DNA from: an uncultured Anaerolineae bacterium
Lineage (GTDB): Bacteria > Chloroflexota > Anaerolineae > Promineifilales > Promineifilaceae
Direction of reading: 5' to 3'
DNA length: 64,000 nt
NCBI GenBank assembly: GCA_905479495.1
Contig: CAJQMR010000010.1
Coordinates: forward strand, 62,001 to 126,000
This document shows positions 1 through 8,705 of this stretch, piece after piece (position 1 is the first letter of the stretch; the number at the start of each line of letters is the position of its first letter). Position numbers and translations under genes: made by a program. The notes beneath the pieces are model-generated. The model was given only the letters and a program-made list of their open reading frames with translations. It made no database searches and was not told where the DNA came from.

Positions 1-816
1 GTGTTTGCCACCGGCTTCAGCACCGCCCTGGGCATTACCCTACGCCCCGGCACAAACGATGTGTACGTCTCCAGCAACAGCCAAATCACCTTGCTGCGTG
101 ATGACGATGGCGACGATCGGGCCGACACACGCGAGATAGTGGTCAGTGGCCTCCCCACCGGGCTGCACCAAAACGACAATCTCAAATTTGGCTCGGATGG
201 CTGGCTCTACATGGGCATCGGCTCCACCTGCGACGCCTGCGCAGAGGCAGACGCGCGCAGCGGCACCATCATGCGCTTTAACGTGGACACAGGCGAGAGC
301 GAAATTATCGCCAGCGGCCTGCGCAACCCGTACGATCTCGCCTTCCATCCGGTTACAGGAGATCTGTTCGCCACCGACAACGGCCGTGACGATTTAGGGC
401 TGGGCAGCCCGTTTGAAGAGCTAAACCACATCGTCCTTGGTGGTGATTACGGCTGGCCAGGCTGCTGGAATGAAGGCGAAGGCAGCGATTGTGCCGGAAC
501 GGAAACGGCCGTTGCCTTCTTTGAACCCCATTCCTCTGCCAACGGCCTCGATTTTTACAGCGGCAGCCAATTCCCTGCCGAGTACCAGAACAACGCCTTC
601 GTCGCCATTTTTGGCACCTACCTCACCGATGGCGTGGCCACCGGCGTCGCCCGTGTGCAGCTTACCCCAGACGGCGACAGCTACCAAAGCACCGTCAGCT
701 GGTTTGCCCAATGGTCAGACGGCCGTCCCCTGCCGCTCATGATGGGGCCAGATGGCGCGCTTTACGTGGGAGATTATATGAATGAGGTCATTTATCGAAT
801 TAGTTATGGAAATTGA
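1..816 (+). CDS. PQQ-dependent glucose/sorbosone dehydrogenase-like protein (3' part)
   Basis: C-terminal ~271 residues of a six-bladed beta-propeller of the glucose/sorbosone dehydrogenase (GSDH) family; the reading frame is open to the window edge, so the true start lies upstream and the GTG at position 1 is probably internal. Visible family features: the HQNDNLKFGSDGWLY segment, the GLRNPYDLAFHP blade, the GGDYGWPGCW motif and the closing GPDGALYVGDYMNEVIYRI blade. Such proteins are usually secreted and oxidise sugars with PQQ, or act as secreted propellers of unknown substrate. It is 25 bp upstream of the thioredoxin-like gene and probably co-transcribed with it. The family call is good; the substrate cannot be told. 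Confidence 0.85.
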   Translation: MFATGFSTALGITLRPGTNDVYVSSNSQITLLRDDDGDDRADTREIVVSGLPTGLHQNDNLKFGSDGWLYMGIGSTCDACAEADARSGTIMRFNVDTGESEIIASGLRNPYDLAFHPVTGDLFATDNGRDDLGLGSPFEELNHIVLGGDYGWPGCWNEGEGSDCAGTETAVAFFEPHSSANGLDFYSGSQFPAEYQNNAFVAIFGTYLTDGVATGVARVQLTPDGDSYQSTVSWFAQWSDGRPLPLMMGPDGALYVGDYMNEVIYRISYGN

Positions 817-841
817 GTGATAAGTAAAAAAGGAGAATAGT

Positions 842-1264
842 ATGCGCAAAATAGTTCACATAATCGGTTCACTCTTGCTGCTTTTTCTGGCGGTAGGCTG
901 TGGTGGTGGTGAAACGGAAACGGCCGTTCCCGACCAACCAGCCGCGCCAGTCGAAACAGAAACAGATGTGCAAACCGTGGCGGCTAAACCGCAGCTCATC
1001 GAGTTTTACGCCTCCTGGTGACCCACCTGCCAGGCGATGCAGCCCATCGTGAATGGGTTAGAAGATGAGTATGGCAGCGACATTGAATTCGTAAAAATCA
1101 ACATTGATGATCCCAATTCGGCAGCGGCGAAGCAAGAGTATGGCTTCCGCTACCAACCCTATTTTGTGCTGGTGGATGCCGATGGTGAGGTACTGGAATC
1201 ATGGCCAGGCTACACTGACGCCACCCTCTTTGAGGACGCCTTCGCCACCATTTTGGAAAACTAA
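842..1264 (+). CDS. Thioredoxin-like lipoprotein with in-frame TGA at the first active-site cysteine (candidate selenoprotein)
   Basis: Read through one TGA (1019-1021, codon 60), this is a 140-residue protein. It has a lipoprotein signal peptide (MRKIVHIIGS..., lipobox LAVGC), a short Thr/Glu/Pro linker, then a complete thioredoxin fold starting LIEFYASW and ending in FEDAFATILEN. The active site reads W-TGA-P-T-C where the family has W-C-P-x-C, so the stop replaces exactly the redox cysteine and both flanks stay in one frame. An AGGAG ribosome site precedes the ATG at 842. A 7-bp hairpin (1041-1059, loop CGTGA) begins 19 nt after the TGA. Readings: UGA-encoded selenocysteine giving a UxxC thioredoxin (favoured), or a single-base nonsense mutation or sequencing error (TGC to TGA). 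Starting the protein at the internal ATG 1037 would lose the active site and the signal peptide. Confidence 0.72.
1041..1059 (+). promoter_or_regulatory. Candidate bacterial SECIS hairpin
   Basis: AGCCCAT (1041-1047) pairs with ATGGGTT (1053-1059): seven pairs including one G-U, with a five-base loop CGTGA. The apical loop starts 26 nt after the TGA, and G is the second loop base. From memory, bacterial SECIS elements need a G in the first two loop positions and roughly 16-37 nt between UGA and loop; this hairpin fits. It lies inside the coding sequence, as bacterial elements do. Confidence 0.5.
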
Positions 1265-1275
1265 CAATCTTAATG

Positions 1276-1313
1276 ACCGTCCGCAAATAAGTTGACGGAA
1301 TTGTGCGGACGGT
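1276..1313 (+). terminator. Rho-independent-like terminator after the thioredoxin gene
   Basis: Perfect 10-bp inverted repeat ACCGTCCGCA / TGCGGACGGT, 12 bp after the thioredoxin stop codon, followed by TTTAACAA. The U-tract is short. Confidence 0.6.
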
Positions 1314-1320
1314 TTAACAA

Positions 1321-1418
1321 TAAGCGGCCAACTGAAACGGGAAGTTATTGTTGGCCGCTTACTTAGGATTTACGCAAACTGTTGGCAGGGCTGGCAGTTC
1401 TCTGCGGCGTAAGTCCTA
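1321..1418. repeat. Two further tandem inverted repeats
   Basis: A perfect 12-bp arm pair TAAGCGGCCAAC / GTTGGCCGCTTA (1321-1332, 1350-1361) is followed by TAGGATTTACGC / GCGTAAGTCCTA (1364-1375, 1407-1418; 12 bp with one G-T). With the terminator just upstream, this makes three consecutive hairpins in 143 bp between convergent genes. They could be bidirectional terminators or small REP/MITE-type elements. Confidence 0.55.
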
Positions 1419-1456
1419 AATCTATTTCCATCCAAAACCGAAAGGAACCGGTTGAA

Positions 1457-2485
1457 TTAATCCTGCACCAACGGTAAAACCCAGGCCAGCAGCTGATTCA
1501 GGGGACTTAGGCGAGCACGATAACATAACCAACGTTCTTCAAGATGAAACCCGTGCCTTTGTTTCACACGTTCATTGGTTTTGCCCAGAAATATTTTTTG
1601 CATTCCCAATTCAATGCCCAAACGTATGGTTTCATCCATGAGAAGGAAATAAAGATAACTGGGCCGAGCAATTTCATAGTCTAGACCTATCAAGGGTGCC
1701 CAAAGCGCTGTCCCATTTCGTAAACAAAGACCTACCCCAACCAATTTTTCTGCCGCATAGCCACGAAGGAAAAAAACATCTCCAGGTATTTCCCGTTCGA
1801 GGGCCACCAGAAAATGCGGTGTAAACGGGATAGATTCAAGAGGGATACCGTGTCTGGTAAATACCTCACAAAACAACGCATAGATTTGCTCACCATCATC
1901 CTGCAAAGGGTGCGTTTCAAAGTGCAAATCAAACTTTTCGCCGCGTCTGCGTGCGCGCCGCAGCTCCTGCCGATCTTTTGTCCGCAAAGCATCTAGATAT
2001 TGATCATAGGTTTCTGGCAAATCAAGCCGCCCCACGCCCGGTTGTGGCATCACCAGAAAACCAGCCTGCCGCCAACTCGCCACCTCTGAAGCCTCAACAT
2101 TGCTTACCGTAATTACCAGGCGCTTCTCTTGTCGGCATACTTGCCTTAAAACGGCATCCAGATCAGGCATAATGGCTTCCAGAGAAATACCAGGGCGAAC
2201 CATCACGCCACAAAAGGAAGAGAAGGGCGGTCTCAAAGCCAAGCTAAGGCGCTGGCGCAGCCAGCCAACCAAACCCAACTGCTTAAGCGAGACATACGTA
2301 TCCGCGACAATGGCCGCACAGGGGCCTTGTTCATTTTCCAAGAAGAAATAACGGGGTCGATAAAATTTTAAATGCGTTTCCATCACACGCAGCCAGGCAT
2401 GTGTCATCGAAAGCACATTCCCTGTAACAGCATCCCAGCGTGCCTCATCTAATTCTAGAATCGAACGCGCTTCTGTATAAATCAT
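1457..2485 (-). CDS. FemAB-like GNAT-fold transferase, paralogue 3 of 3
   Basis: 342-residue cytosolic protein of the FemAB/peptidoglycan-bridge (GNAT, Acetyltransf_6/DUF482-like) superfamily. It shows the basic helix TKDRQELRRARRRGEKF between the two GNAT lobes, then a second lobe with GLDYEIARPSYLYFLLMDETI and LGKTNERVKQRHGF. Family members transfer an amino acid from aminoacyl-tRNA, or an acyl group, onto lipid-linked cell-wall or surface precursors. It is last in the operon and overlaps the preceding paralogue by 4 nt (ATGA-type). Donor and acceptor cannot be told from sequence. It is distantly related to the two upstream paralogues, so this is an old duplication rather than a recent copy. 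Confidence 0.75.
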   Translation of the reverse strand: MIYTEARSILELDEARWDAVTGNVLSMTHAWLRVMETHLKFYRPRYFFLENEQGPCAAIVADTYVSLKQLGLVGWLRQRLSLALRPPFSSFCGVMVRPGISLEAIMPDLDAVLRQVCRQEKRLVITVSNVEASEVASWRQAGFLVMPQPGVGRLDLPETYDQYLDALRTKDRQELRRARRRGEKFDLHFETHPLQDDGEQIYALFCEVFTRHGIPLESIPFTPHFLVALEREIPGDVFFLRGYAAEKLVGVGLCLRNGTALWAPLIGLDYEIARPSYLYFLLMDETIRLGIELGMQKIFLGKTNERVKQRHGFHLEERWLCYRARLSPLNQLLAWVLPLVQD

Positions 2486-3591
2486 TCGGCCTCTCGCTTT
2501 CTTTCTCGTTTGGGTGCCTCAGCAATTGGCCCGGATGTGCCTAAACTGGCCGCAATTTGGAGCGCCTTGCCAGCCAAATAATGGATGGGGCGGGTCCGAA
2601 ATGCCAATGCACCTATGCGATTTTCCCTAATGGCACCAAAATGCCGCTTAGTTTGGTAGGCTGTGGCTCCCAGTCGAAGTCTTTTCCCGCCAGACTCAAT
2701 GGTCTGGCGTATGCATTCAGCAACCAAACGATAATATGTACCCGTGTTTAAGGTGTATTCATAATCCAAACCTATCCATTTAGCTAACCATTCATCACCA
2801 CTGCGCACTATGCCCCCACAGCAGATCAGCTGCCCAGCTTGACGGGCCACAATGAGCTTAAAATCATCCCCCATAATTGCACGTGCTTGCAAATACAAGT
2901 CATCAATATACAGATTTGGCTCCTGATGGCGTTGAAAAACGTTATTCACTAGATTTTGTAAGGCTTGATTATCTTCATCTAGCGGATCGGTCACAGCAAA
3001 GGTGATTCCATGTTTCTTAAGCCGCCTATCGACTCGATAATATTCTTTGCGTTTTTTTGAGGTGAGGCTGGTTAAATAGTCGGCAAACGATGGCCATTGA
3101 ACATCTAAATAAATTTCCGCTAAATGCTCAATCCGATGATAACCGTGAGCTTGTAAATATGGCCAAAGCGGCATTGTCGTCCAAATATGGTCAATGGTGT
3201 GGTAGGAGATATGTTCTTGTTTAATGAGGCTTTCAAGGCCCTGCATCACCACCGGCAACAAATCAGCTAACGTATCTTGATGATCCGTAAATATGCCAGG
3301 GTCACCAGAAAGTGGCACACCGCAGCGCAAGCCAGGAAAGCGTTGAATGACGCCTCCCAGGGTAGATTGAAAATATGGATTCTGAAAACGTGTTTGCAAG
3401 GCCGTAACAATCCCGACACGAAGATCGCCATTTTGCCGCAGGAGTACATAACGCGGCTGGTGATCAAGCAGGACTGTTTCGGTAAGATGAAGCCAACGCC
3501 AATCAGAAAATGGACGATCTTTCACCAAACCATCCCATTCAGTTGGGTCAATTTGGTTGATGCTTTCAATGATTTCTGTAGTCCAAGCCAT
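2482..3591 (-). CDS. FemAB-like GNAT-fold transferase, paralogue 2 of 3
   Basis: 369 residues, same superfamily as its neighbours. N-lobe contains PFSDWRWLHLTETVL; the basic linker SKKRKEYYRVDRRLKKHG sits mid-protein; the C-lobe has KWIGLDYEYTLNTGTYYR and ends with LRLGATAYQTKRHFGA, the DUF482/FemAB-like signature region. Most similar to the adjacent 3602-4672 gene (shared layout W-x-W near the N-terminus, FKLIVARQ in the C-lobe, and the closing HYLAGKALQ/HWLGGRLLQ helix). Start ATG at 3589-3591 with no strong Shine-Dalgarno; translational coupling to the upstream gene (10-nt gap) is likely. Function inferred only at family level. Confidence 0.75.
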   Translation of the reverse strand: MAWTTEIIESINQIDPTEWDGLVKDRPFSDWRWLHLTETVLLDHQPRYVLLRQNGDLRVGIVTALQTRFQNPYFQSTLGGVIQRFPGLRCGVPLSGDPGIFTDHQDTLADLLPVVMQGLESLIKQEHISYHTIDHIWTTMPLWPYLQAHGYHRIEHLAEIYLDVQWPSFADYLTSLTSKKRKEYYRVDRRLKKHGITFAVTDPLDEDNQALQNLVNNVFQRHQEPNLYIDDLYLQARAIMGDDFKLIVARQAGQLICCGGIVRSGDEWLAKWIGLDYEYTLNTGTYYRLVAECIRQTIESGGKRLRLGATAYQTKRHFGAIRENRIGALAFRTRPIHYLAGKALQIAASLGTSGPIAEAPKRERKREAE

Positions 3592-3601
3592 AATTCTAAT
3601 T

Positions 3602-4672
3602 TTAATCAGTGATGGGCTGGGCGGCGTCTGGATTGGCGGTAACCTGAAGAAGTCGCCCGCCTAACCAGTGCAAGAAACGATTACGAACGGCCGTAGCGCC
3701 AAATCGTTTTTCAAGTGTTGCGCCCAAATGTTGTAAGGATTGGTGAGGAATAACGCCCAAATACAGCCGCTGCCCTTCTGCCAGAATCACCTGTTCGACA
3801 CAGGCCATCAGCATCGCTGAATAAACTTCAGTGCGCCATTCATGAGCCACATCAAGCCCAGGCCACCGGATAAGCCATTCAGAGCCGCTGCGTAACAAAA
3901 CAACGCACCCAATCGCACGATTATCCTGACGGGCTACAATGAGCTTAAAATCTTGGCCAAGCAGATGATGGGCTGTTGAGAATAAATCGTGACGAAAATG
4001 ATGTGGTTTTTGCTTGGAGCGAGCCAGGTCGCCGACCAAACGTTGCAATGCCGCGAGGTCTTCTGTTGCGGTAACGGCCGTTTCTACCAAAATATTTTGC
4101 TGCTTGAGAACCGCCTCAACACGCAAATATTCCTGGCGTGCTTCGGGAGCCAAATATCCTAGATAAGCTTCCAGGTCTGCCCAATGAATATCCAGAATCG
4201 CTTCGCTGATATGTTCAATGCGATGAAAGTTAAGTGCTTGCAAGCGTGACCAAGCCGGATCAGCAGGGAGAAGATGATCGAAGCTGTAAAACAGAGCGCT
4301 TTCAAGCCGGGCAACCGTTTCTACAGCTTCCAATAAAGCAGGAAACAACTGCTCAAACTGCGTTGGATCAGCGAAAAAGAAGCCTGAGCGAAGCGGAAGT
4401 GGCCTATCGCAGCGCACATACGGAAAATGGCGTGGCAGCCAGCCCAATACGGATTGCAGCAGCCGACTATGAAACCGATTTTGAATTGAACAAACGGCAC
4501 CGGCCTGAAACTTCCCATTTTGCGACAAGATCACGTAGCGCGATCCGCTTTCACCCAACAACATTTCACTAGCCTGAAGCCAATGCCAGTTGGCAAACGA
4601 ATATTCTTTTGTTAGTTGATTCCACTCATCGGGGTTAACCGCAGCAATCGTCTCAAAAACGTCTATGGTCAT
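3602..4672 (-). CDS. FemAB-like GNAT-fold transferase, paralogue 1 of 3
   Basis: 356 residues; closest paralogue of the next gene in the operon. Shared marks include FANWHWLQASEMLL at the N-terminus, FKLIVARQDNRAIGCVVLLRSG in the acceptor-binding lobe (given here only as family resemblance) and LYLGVIPHQSLQHLGA near the end. Its start codon overlaps the stop of the flippase gene by 4 nt, so the flippase and transferases are translationally coupled. The basic linker is weaker than in its paralogues (PEARQEYLRVEAVLKQQ), which may mean a changed acceptor. Probably acts at the inner membrane face on a lipid-linked substrate before export; this is inference. Confidence 0.72.
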   Translation of the reverse strand: MTIDVFETIAAVNPDEWNQLTKEYSFANWHWLQASEMLLGESGSRYVILSQNGKFQAGAVCSIQNRFHSRLLQSVLGWLPRHFPYVRCDRPLPLRSGFFFADPTQFEQLFPALLEAVETVARLESALFYSFDHLLPADPAWSRLQALNFHRIEHISEAILDIHWADLEAYLGYLAPEARQEYLRVEAVLKQQNILVETAVTATEDLAALQRLVGDLARSKQKPHHFRHDLFSTAHHLLGQDFKLIVARQDNRAIGCVVLLRSGSEWLIRWPGLDVAHEWRTEVYSAMLMACVEQVILAEGQRLYLGVIPHQSLQHLGATLEKRFGATAVRNRFLHWLGGRLLQVTANPDAAQPITD

Positions 4673-6159
4673 GGCAAATTGCTACCGTCTTCGTTCCCCA
4701 GCGGCAGGCCAGAGGCCGAGGCTGGTTGTGGTTTGCTTCGACTCTGCAAAACCTTGCGCACCATCTCCATTTCTGGCGCGCCAATCGCACCAGTCACCAG
4801 CAGCAATACAAGGTAAAGTAAAATTACGACCGGTAGAAGCGCGTAGAAAGGCCACTGACGCAGAAAATAAACCGACAAGCCAGGAACCAAACCAGCCATG
4901 AACGGGAGCAAGGCAGCCCGCTTCAGACGAACATTGCCAATCATTTTACCAACCAGCCACAATAGCAGCGTGGCCAATAAAACATTGTTGATCAGATACG
5001 CAACAGCACTGCCCAGATAGCCCCATTGCCAAACAAAGACGACGCATACAGGTACAGCAAACAACAACGTATATCCTGTGTAACGGGCACAGATATGTTG
5101 TTGCCCCACAGCTTCGAGCATATTGATCAGGGTAATAATCAAAAATGTAAAAGGAATGCTAATCGCCAAAATTTGCATGATGGTGATCGATGGCAGATAA
5201 GCATCGCCAAAGAGAAAAGGAATCAGCCAGGGGGCCATAATAAAAAGGGTAAAGGCCAGCCCCAAGCCAATAATGATCGTGCTTTTGATCACGGTGTTTG
5301 AGATTTGCCCAACACTGTGCAGGCTTTGCTGAGATTCCCTGGCCATAAGCGGGAACACAACGGCCATGATAACCGAGGGAATGGTTACTAAAACTGTCGT
5401 GATGGTATACACCGAGTTAAACCAACCCGCATCTGCCTTGGGTGAAAGCAGCGGTAGCAAAACAGCGGGTAATCTATCGAAAATAATAAGATAGACAAAG
5501 ATCATGCCAAAAGGTAGGGCGGTTTTTAGCAATTTTTTCCACGCGTCTAGCCGCCAACGATACGTAGGCCGGATGCCTTTCTTAAGCAGGAGCAGGTAGC
5601 CAACAACTACCGTAGAAATTGAAGCGATCATGTAAACAACAGCAGCCAAGGTCGCATTTCGAGTAAGCCAGATCACAATTGTTGATCCCACAGCAGTGAT
5701 GACAGCTTGCATGATCATCAGGAGGGTCTGAAATTCCATCCGCTCCAGGCCGCGAAAGACGGCCCAAAATAAAAGCAGGTAAGAATGAAAAAGGCCATGA
5801 ATAATCATGATGAAAAAGAGCAAGCCAAATTCAGGATCGTAAAATCTCAACAGCACGGCACCCAGCAAAGCGAAGGGCAAAACAATTATTTTGACCTGGA
5901 AAGCATCTCCCAATAAGGCGTTACTATCTTCTGGGGCACGCGCGATAGCGAGTACCAGGTAATCGGCTAATCCCAGATTGGCAACCACGCCCAGTACCAG
6001 GGCGATATTCACCCCGGAAGAAAGCCCCCCAAAATCACCTGGCCCCAACGCTCTGGCTATATACAGCGTTGCAGCCATTGTGATCAGGCGAACAAAAAAA
6101 TAGCCGACTGTCAGAAAGGCAAAGTTGTTGACAAGGCGGCGAGTTACGCGAGCAGACAT
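4669..6159 (-). CDS. Oligosaccharide/lipid-linked precursor flippase (MOP superfamily, Wzx-like)
   Basis: 496-residue membrane protein with about 12-14 hydrophobic helices and the polysaccharide-flippase opening FLTVGYFFVRLITMAATLYI plus ARALGPGDFG. MOP-superfamily flippases move undecaprenyl-linked saccharides or related lipid intermediates across the membrane. I place the start at ATG 6157-6159 (MSARVTRR) because AGGAAT precedes it and because the longer frame (to 6258) would overlap the upstream gene by 91 nt with a non-conserved peptide. Eight nt separate it from the upstream membrane-protein gene. It gives the operon an export step for what the ligase, carbamoyltransferase and FemAB-like enzymes make. 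Confidence 0.85.
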   Translation of the reverse strand: MSARVTRRLVNNFAFLTVGYFFVRLITMAATLYIARALGPGDFGGLSSGVNIALVLGVVANLGLADYLVLAIARAPEDSNALLGDAFQVKIIVLPFALLGAVLLRFYDPEFGLLFFIMIIHGLFHSYLLLFWAVFRGLERMEFQTLLMIMQAVITAVGSTIVIWLTRNATLAAVVYMIASISTVVVGYLLLLKKGIRPTYRWRLDAWKKLLKTALPFGMIFVYLIIFDRLPAVLLPLLSPKADAGWFNSVYTITTVLVTIPSVIMAVVFPLMARESQQSLHSVGQISNTVIKSTIIIGLGLAFTLFIMAPWLIPFLFGDAYLPSITIMQILAISIPFTFLIITLINMLEAVGQQHICARYTGYTLLFAVPVCVVFVWQWGYLGSAVAYLINNVLLATLLLWLVGKMIGNVRLKRAALLPFMAGLVPGLSVYFLRQWPFYALLPVVILLYLVLLLVTGAIGAPEMEMVRKVLQSRSKPQPASASGLPLGNEDGSNLP

Positions 6160-6167
6160 AGCGATTC

Positions 6168-6887
6168 CTATTGTGTCAGTTCTGCCACAGGGGTGGATGG
6201 TTGATTTAACTGCCAGCGGACTTTTTGTTGATCGATCCATTTTTCCAGCGGTAGCCAAAAAATGATTCCTATCAAGAGAAGGTGAACGCCTAGAAAAGCC
6301 AACATATGATACAGATTCGGTTCACGACCGATAAAAACTGCCACATGAGATGCCCAATGAAACACAAACGGCCGTTCGCCTTCTGGCCAAGGGTACATCA
6401 CCCACATGGAAAGGTCATTCAATCCTGAAATCATAATCAGAATGCTAGACAGCCCTACTTTGATCACCCGGGCAGCATTGGCACCGCCCAAGCGGTAGGC
6501 AAATATCGCCAACAATATCGTAAAAGAGTTAACAAAAATGTGGAAAGTATAGAAGGTGGGGAATTGCTGCTGATACGTGTCAGCAATTGCAGCATCAATG
6601 AGATTACCTATTTGGATAAAATAGGCTGAATCGATATATCCCATGTAAAAAATGAAGCCTAACACCAGCAGCGCCCCCAGCCAGTTACCCTTTTTAGGAA
6701 ATAAAGCAATGGCAAATACGGCCGTAACCAACGGAGTAATCTTAAATATAAACTCCACAAGACCATCAATCACTCGATCCGGGGGAAGGACAAATAAAGT
6801 TAATACGGTGATCCCCCCACCAATAATGGCCGGAATGACCCAAAGCCAAGATTTAGCAAGAGAAACTATCGGTTTACTTTGATTCAT
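6168..6887 (-). CDS. Polytopic membrane protein of unknown function
   Basis: 239 residues with about six or seven hydrophobic helices (for example LWVIPAIIGGGITVLTLFVL near the N-terminus and MLAFLGVHLLLIGIIFWLPL near the C-terminus). Conserved-looking polar spots inside it (GLNDLSMWVMYPWPEGERPF and FHWASHVAVFIGREPNLYH) suggest an enzymatic or ligand-binding membrane site rather than a passive anchor. I do not recognise the family. It overlaps the carbamoyltransferase stop by 14 nt and precedes the flippase by 8 nt, so it belongs to the operon; a polymerase- or acyltransferase-like membrane role would fit but is only a guess. Confidence 0.7.
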   Translation of the reverse strand: MNQSKPIVSLAKSWLWVIPAIIGGGITVLTLFVLPPDRVIDGLVEFIFKITPLVTAVFAIALFPKKGNWLGALLVLGFIFYMGYIDSAYFIQIGNLIDAAIADTYQQQFPTFYTFHIFVNSFTILLAIFAYRLGGANAARVIKVGLSSILIMISGLNDLSMWVMYPWPEGERPFVFHWASHVAVFIGREPNLYHMLAFLGVHLLLIGIIFWLPLEKWIDQQKVRWQLNQPSTPVAELTQ

Positions 6888-8679
6888 GGCTCATACTCTC
6901 TTTTTCCACCCAAAATGGCCCCAAAGCCAGCCCATCCAGATCAGTATTTAAGAAACAGCGGATCGCATCATGGGGAGAACAAACGATAGGCTCATTATTG
7001 TCATTGAATGAGGTATTGACAACCATCGGCACACCGGTCACCTCTTCAAAATGCTTGATCAACTGCCAATAGGTGGGATTTTCCTCACGGCTAACCGTTT
7101 GTACGCGTGCGGTCCCATCCACGTGGGTAATGGCCGGTACCTCATCGCGCCGATGCTCTAAAACATCATATACCAGCAGCATGACGGTTGATGGATAACT
7201 GCTGGCAAAATATTCTCCCGAGCGTTCGATCAATGCAGACGGCGCAAAGGGCCGAAATGGCTCACGGTGCTTGATCTTATCATTCAGGCGCGGTTTTGTC
7301 TCAGGGCTGCGCGGGTCGGCCACAATGGAGCGGTTGCCCAAAGCGCGGGGGCCGCATTCCATCCGCCCTTGAAACCAGCCTATAATTTTCCCATCGGCAA
7401 TTTGCTGGGCAACGTGTGAACTAATGTCTGGCGGCTGCGTAAAAGATAACGCTGCCTGGTGCAAAGCAGATTCCATTTCTGCTTCGCTATATTCCGGGCC
7501 AAGATAGATATATTCTTTTGTTGGCCGAGGCAGACCCAAGAGACCATTACTCACGTAGAGGGCGGCGCCTAAGGCGGTACCGTTGTCAGCAGAAGCCGGT
7601 TGGGCAAAAAATTCGGTGAAGGGTGTTTCGAGCAGGATACGGCCGTTCATCACACTGTTAAGCGCCACACCACCTGCCATACAAATATTTTTACTGCCCG
7701 TTTCTTTGTGCAGCCAGTGAGCAATGTGCAGACCAGTTTCTTCCAAAACCACCTGCAAACCATAGGCTACATCGGCATAATGTTGCTCCACATGCTTTCT
7801 TACCTTTGGGCGTGGCGGGCCAAACTGATCGATAAACTTTTGTGACACACGGTGCTTGGCCGACTTATGAAAATCAAACCAGCTCAAATCAATTTCATAG
7901 GTACCGTCTGGCCCCAGGTGGATCATCTGGCGAAAATCATCTACGTAGCGATCTGTGCCAAAGGGAGCCAGTCCCATCACCTTGCCTTCGTCGCTGGACG
8001 GATAAAATCCCAGATATTCGGTGACCACAGCATACATAGCACCCAAAGAATTGGGGTATTTTACCCGGCGCAAATCCCGAATCTCGTTGCCCTGGGCCAC
8101 CGCCAGCAGCGTACAGGTACCATCACTGCCAATGCCATCCACACTAAAAATAGCAGCTTCTTCAAACGGGGAAGGATAATACGTGCTGCAAGCATGTGCC
8201 GTATGATGATCTACAAAATGCAATTTGTATTTTGTCGGGCCATCGTACCCCAACGCCTCTTGCAAAACTTTGGGAAGGGTAAATGTGCGCAACCAATGCA
8301 GAAGGATCGCGCCTCCTGCATTGTAGTCATCAAAATGGTCTTGAGCACCATCGCTTCGGATCGTTTCTAACAATCCCTTACTTTTATGACCATTGCCATT
8401 CTCAGATTTAAAGGCGCTAAGCGTATCTGGAAAGTAACGGATAAAATGCTTGACACCATAGACCAGTTCTGGCCAGCGCTGCCAAAAATAAGCCACATGA
8501 TCTACGTCTCCCAGCGTAATTCCAGCCGAGTCCAGGCAAAATTGGATAGCTTGCGTGGGAAACCCACCATAATGCTTTTTGCGATTCAGCCGCTCTTCGT
8601 CTATAAAAGCGACAATTCGGCCGTCTTTAACCAGAGCCGCCGCCGAATCATGATGCCGACTAATACCTAATATGTACAT
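6874..8679 (-). CDS. NodU/CmcH-family carbamoyltransferase
   Basis: About 600 residues, the full length of the family. The N-terminal Kae1/ASKHA-like domain opens with YILGISRHHDSAAALV and carries the metal-binding HHTAHACSTYY and the nucleotide-binding FSVDGIGSDGTCT. The C-terminal domain carries QGRMECGPRALGNRSI, characteristic of these enzymes, and GVPMVVNTSFN. These proteins transfer carbamoyl from carbamoyl phosphate, via carbamoyl-AMP, to a sugar or polyketide hydroxyl. I chose ATG 8677-8679 (MYILGIS), matching family N-termini with GGAGAG upstream; a TTG at 8709 in the same frame would overlap the ATP-grasp stop. The acceptor is unknown; a sugar of the exported molecule is plausible. 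Confidence 0.88.
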   Translation of the reverse strand: MYILGISRHHDSAAALVKDGRIVAFIDEERLNRKKHYGGFPTQAIQFCLDSAGITLGDVDHVAYFWQRWPELVYGVKHFIRYFPDTLSAFKSENGNGHKSKGLLETIRSDGAQDHFDDYNAGGAILLHWLRTFTLPKVLQEALGYDGPTKYKLHFVDHHTAHACSTYYPSPFEEAAIFSVDGIGSDGTCTLLAVAQGNEIRDLRRVKYPNSLGAMYAVVTEYLGFYPSSDEGKVMGLAPFGTDRYVDDFRQMIHLGPDGTYEIDLSWFDFHKSAKHRVSQKFIDQFGPPRPKVRKHVEQHYADVAYGLQVVLEETGLHIAHWLHKETGSKNICMAGGVALNSVMNGRILLETPFTEFFAQPASADNGTALGAALYVSNGLLGLPRPTKEYIYLGPEYSEAEMESALHQAALSFTQPPDISSHVAQQIADGKIIGWFQGRMECGPRALGNRSIVADPRSPETKPRLNDKIKHREPFRPFAPSALIERSGEYFASSYPSTVMLLVYDVLEHRRDEVPAITHVDGTARVQTVSREENPTYWQLIKHFEEVTGVPMVVNTSFNDNNEPIVCSPHDAIRCFLNTDLDGLALGPFWVEKESMSHESK

Positions 8680-8705
8680 AAATTCTTCTTCTCTCCAATT
8701 TCTAT

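Noticed and set aside
850-920. Attachment site or integrase-linked island at the left edge
   Set aside because: No integrase, tRNA or direct repeats seen.
1027-1042. Hairpin CTGC/GCAG as the SECIS element
   Set aside because: Only 4 bp, and its loop starts 9 nt after the TGA, too near for a bacterial SECIS; the 1041-1059 hairpin fits better and excludes it.
1037-1264. A separate 75-residue thioredoxin-like gene starting at ATG 1037
   Set aside because: It is the 3' part of the 842-1264 frame; it lacks the active-site Trp and first Cys position, has no ribosome site, and its ATG is the Met of the CQAM segment after the redox motif.
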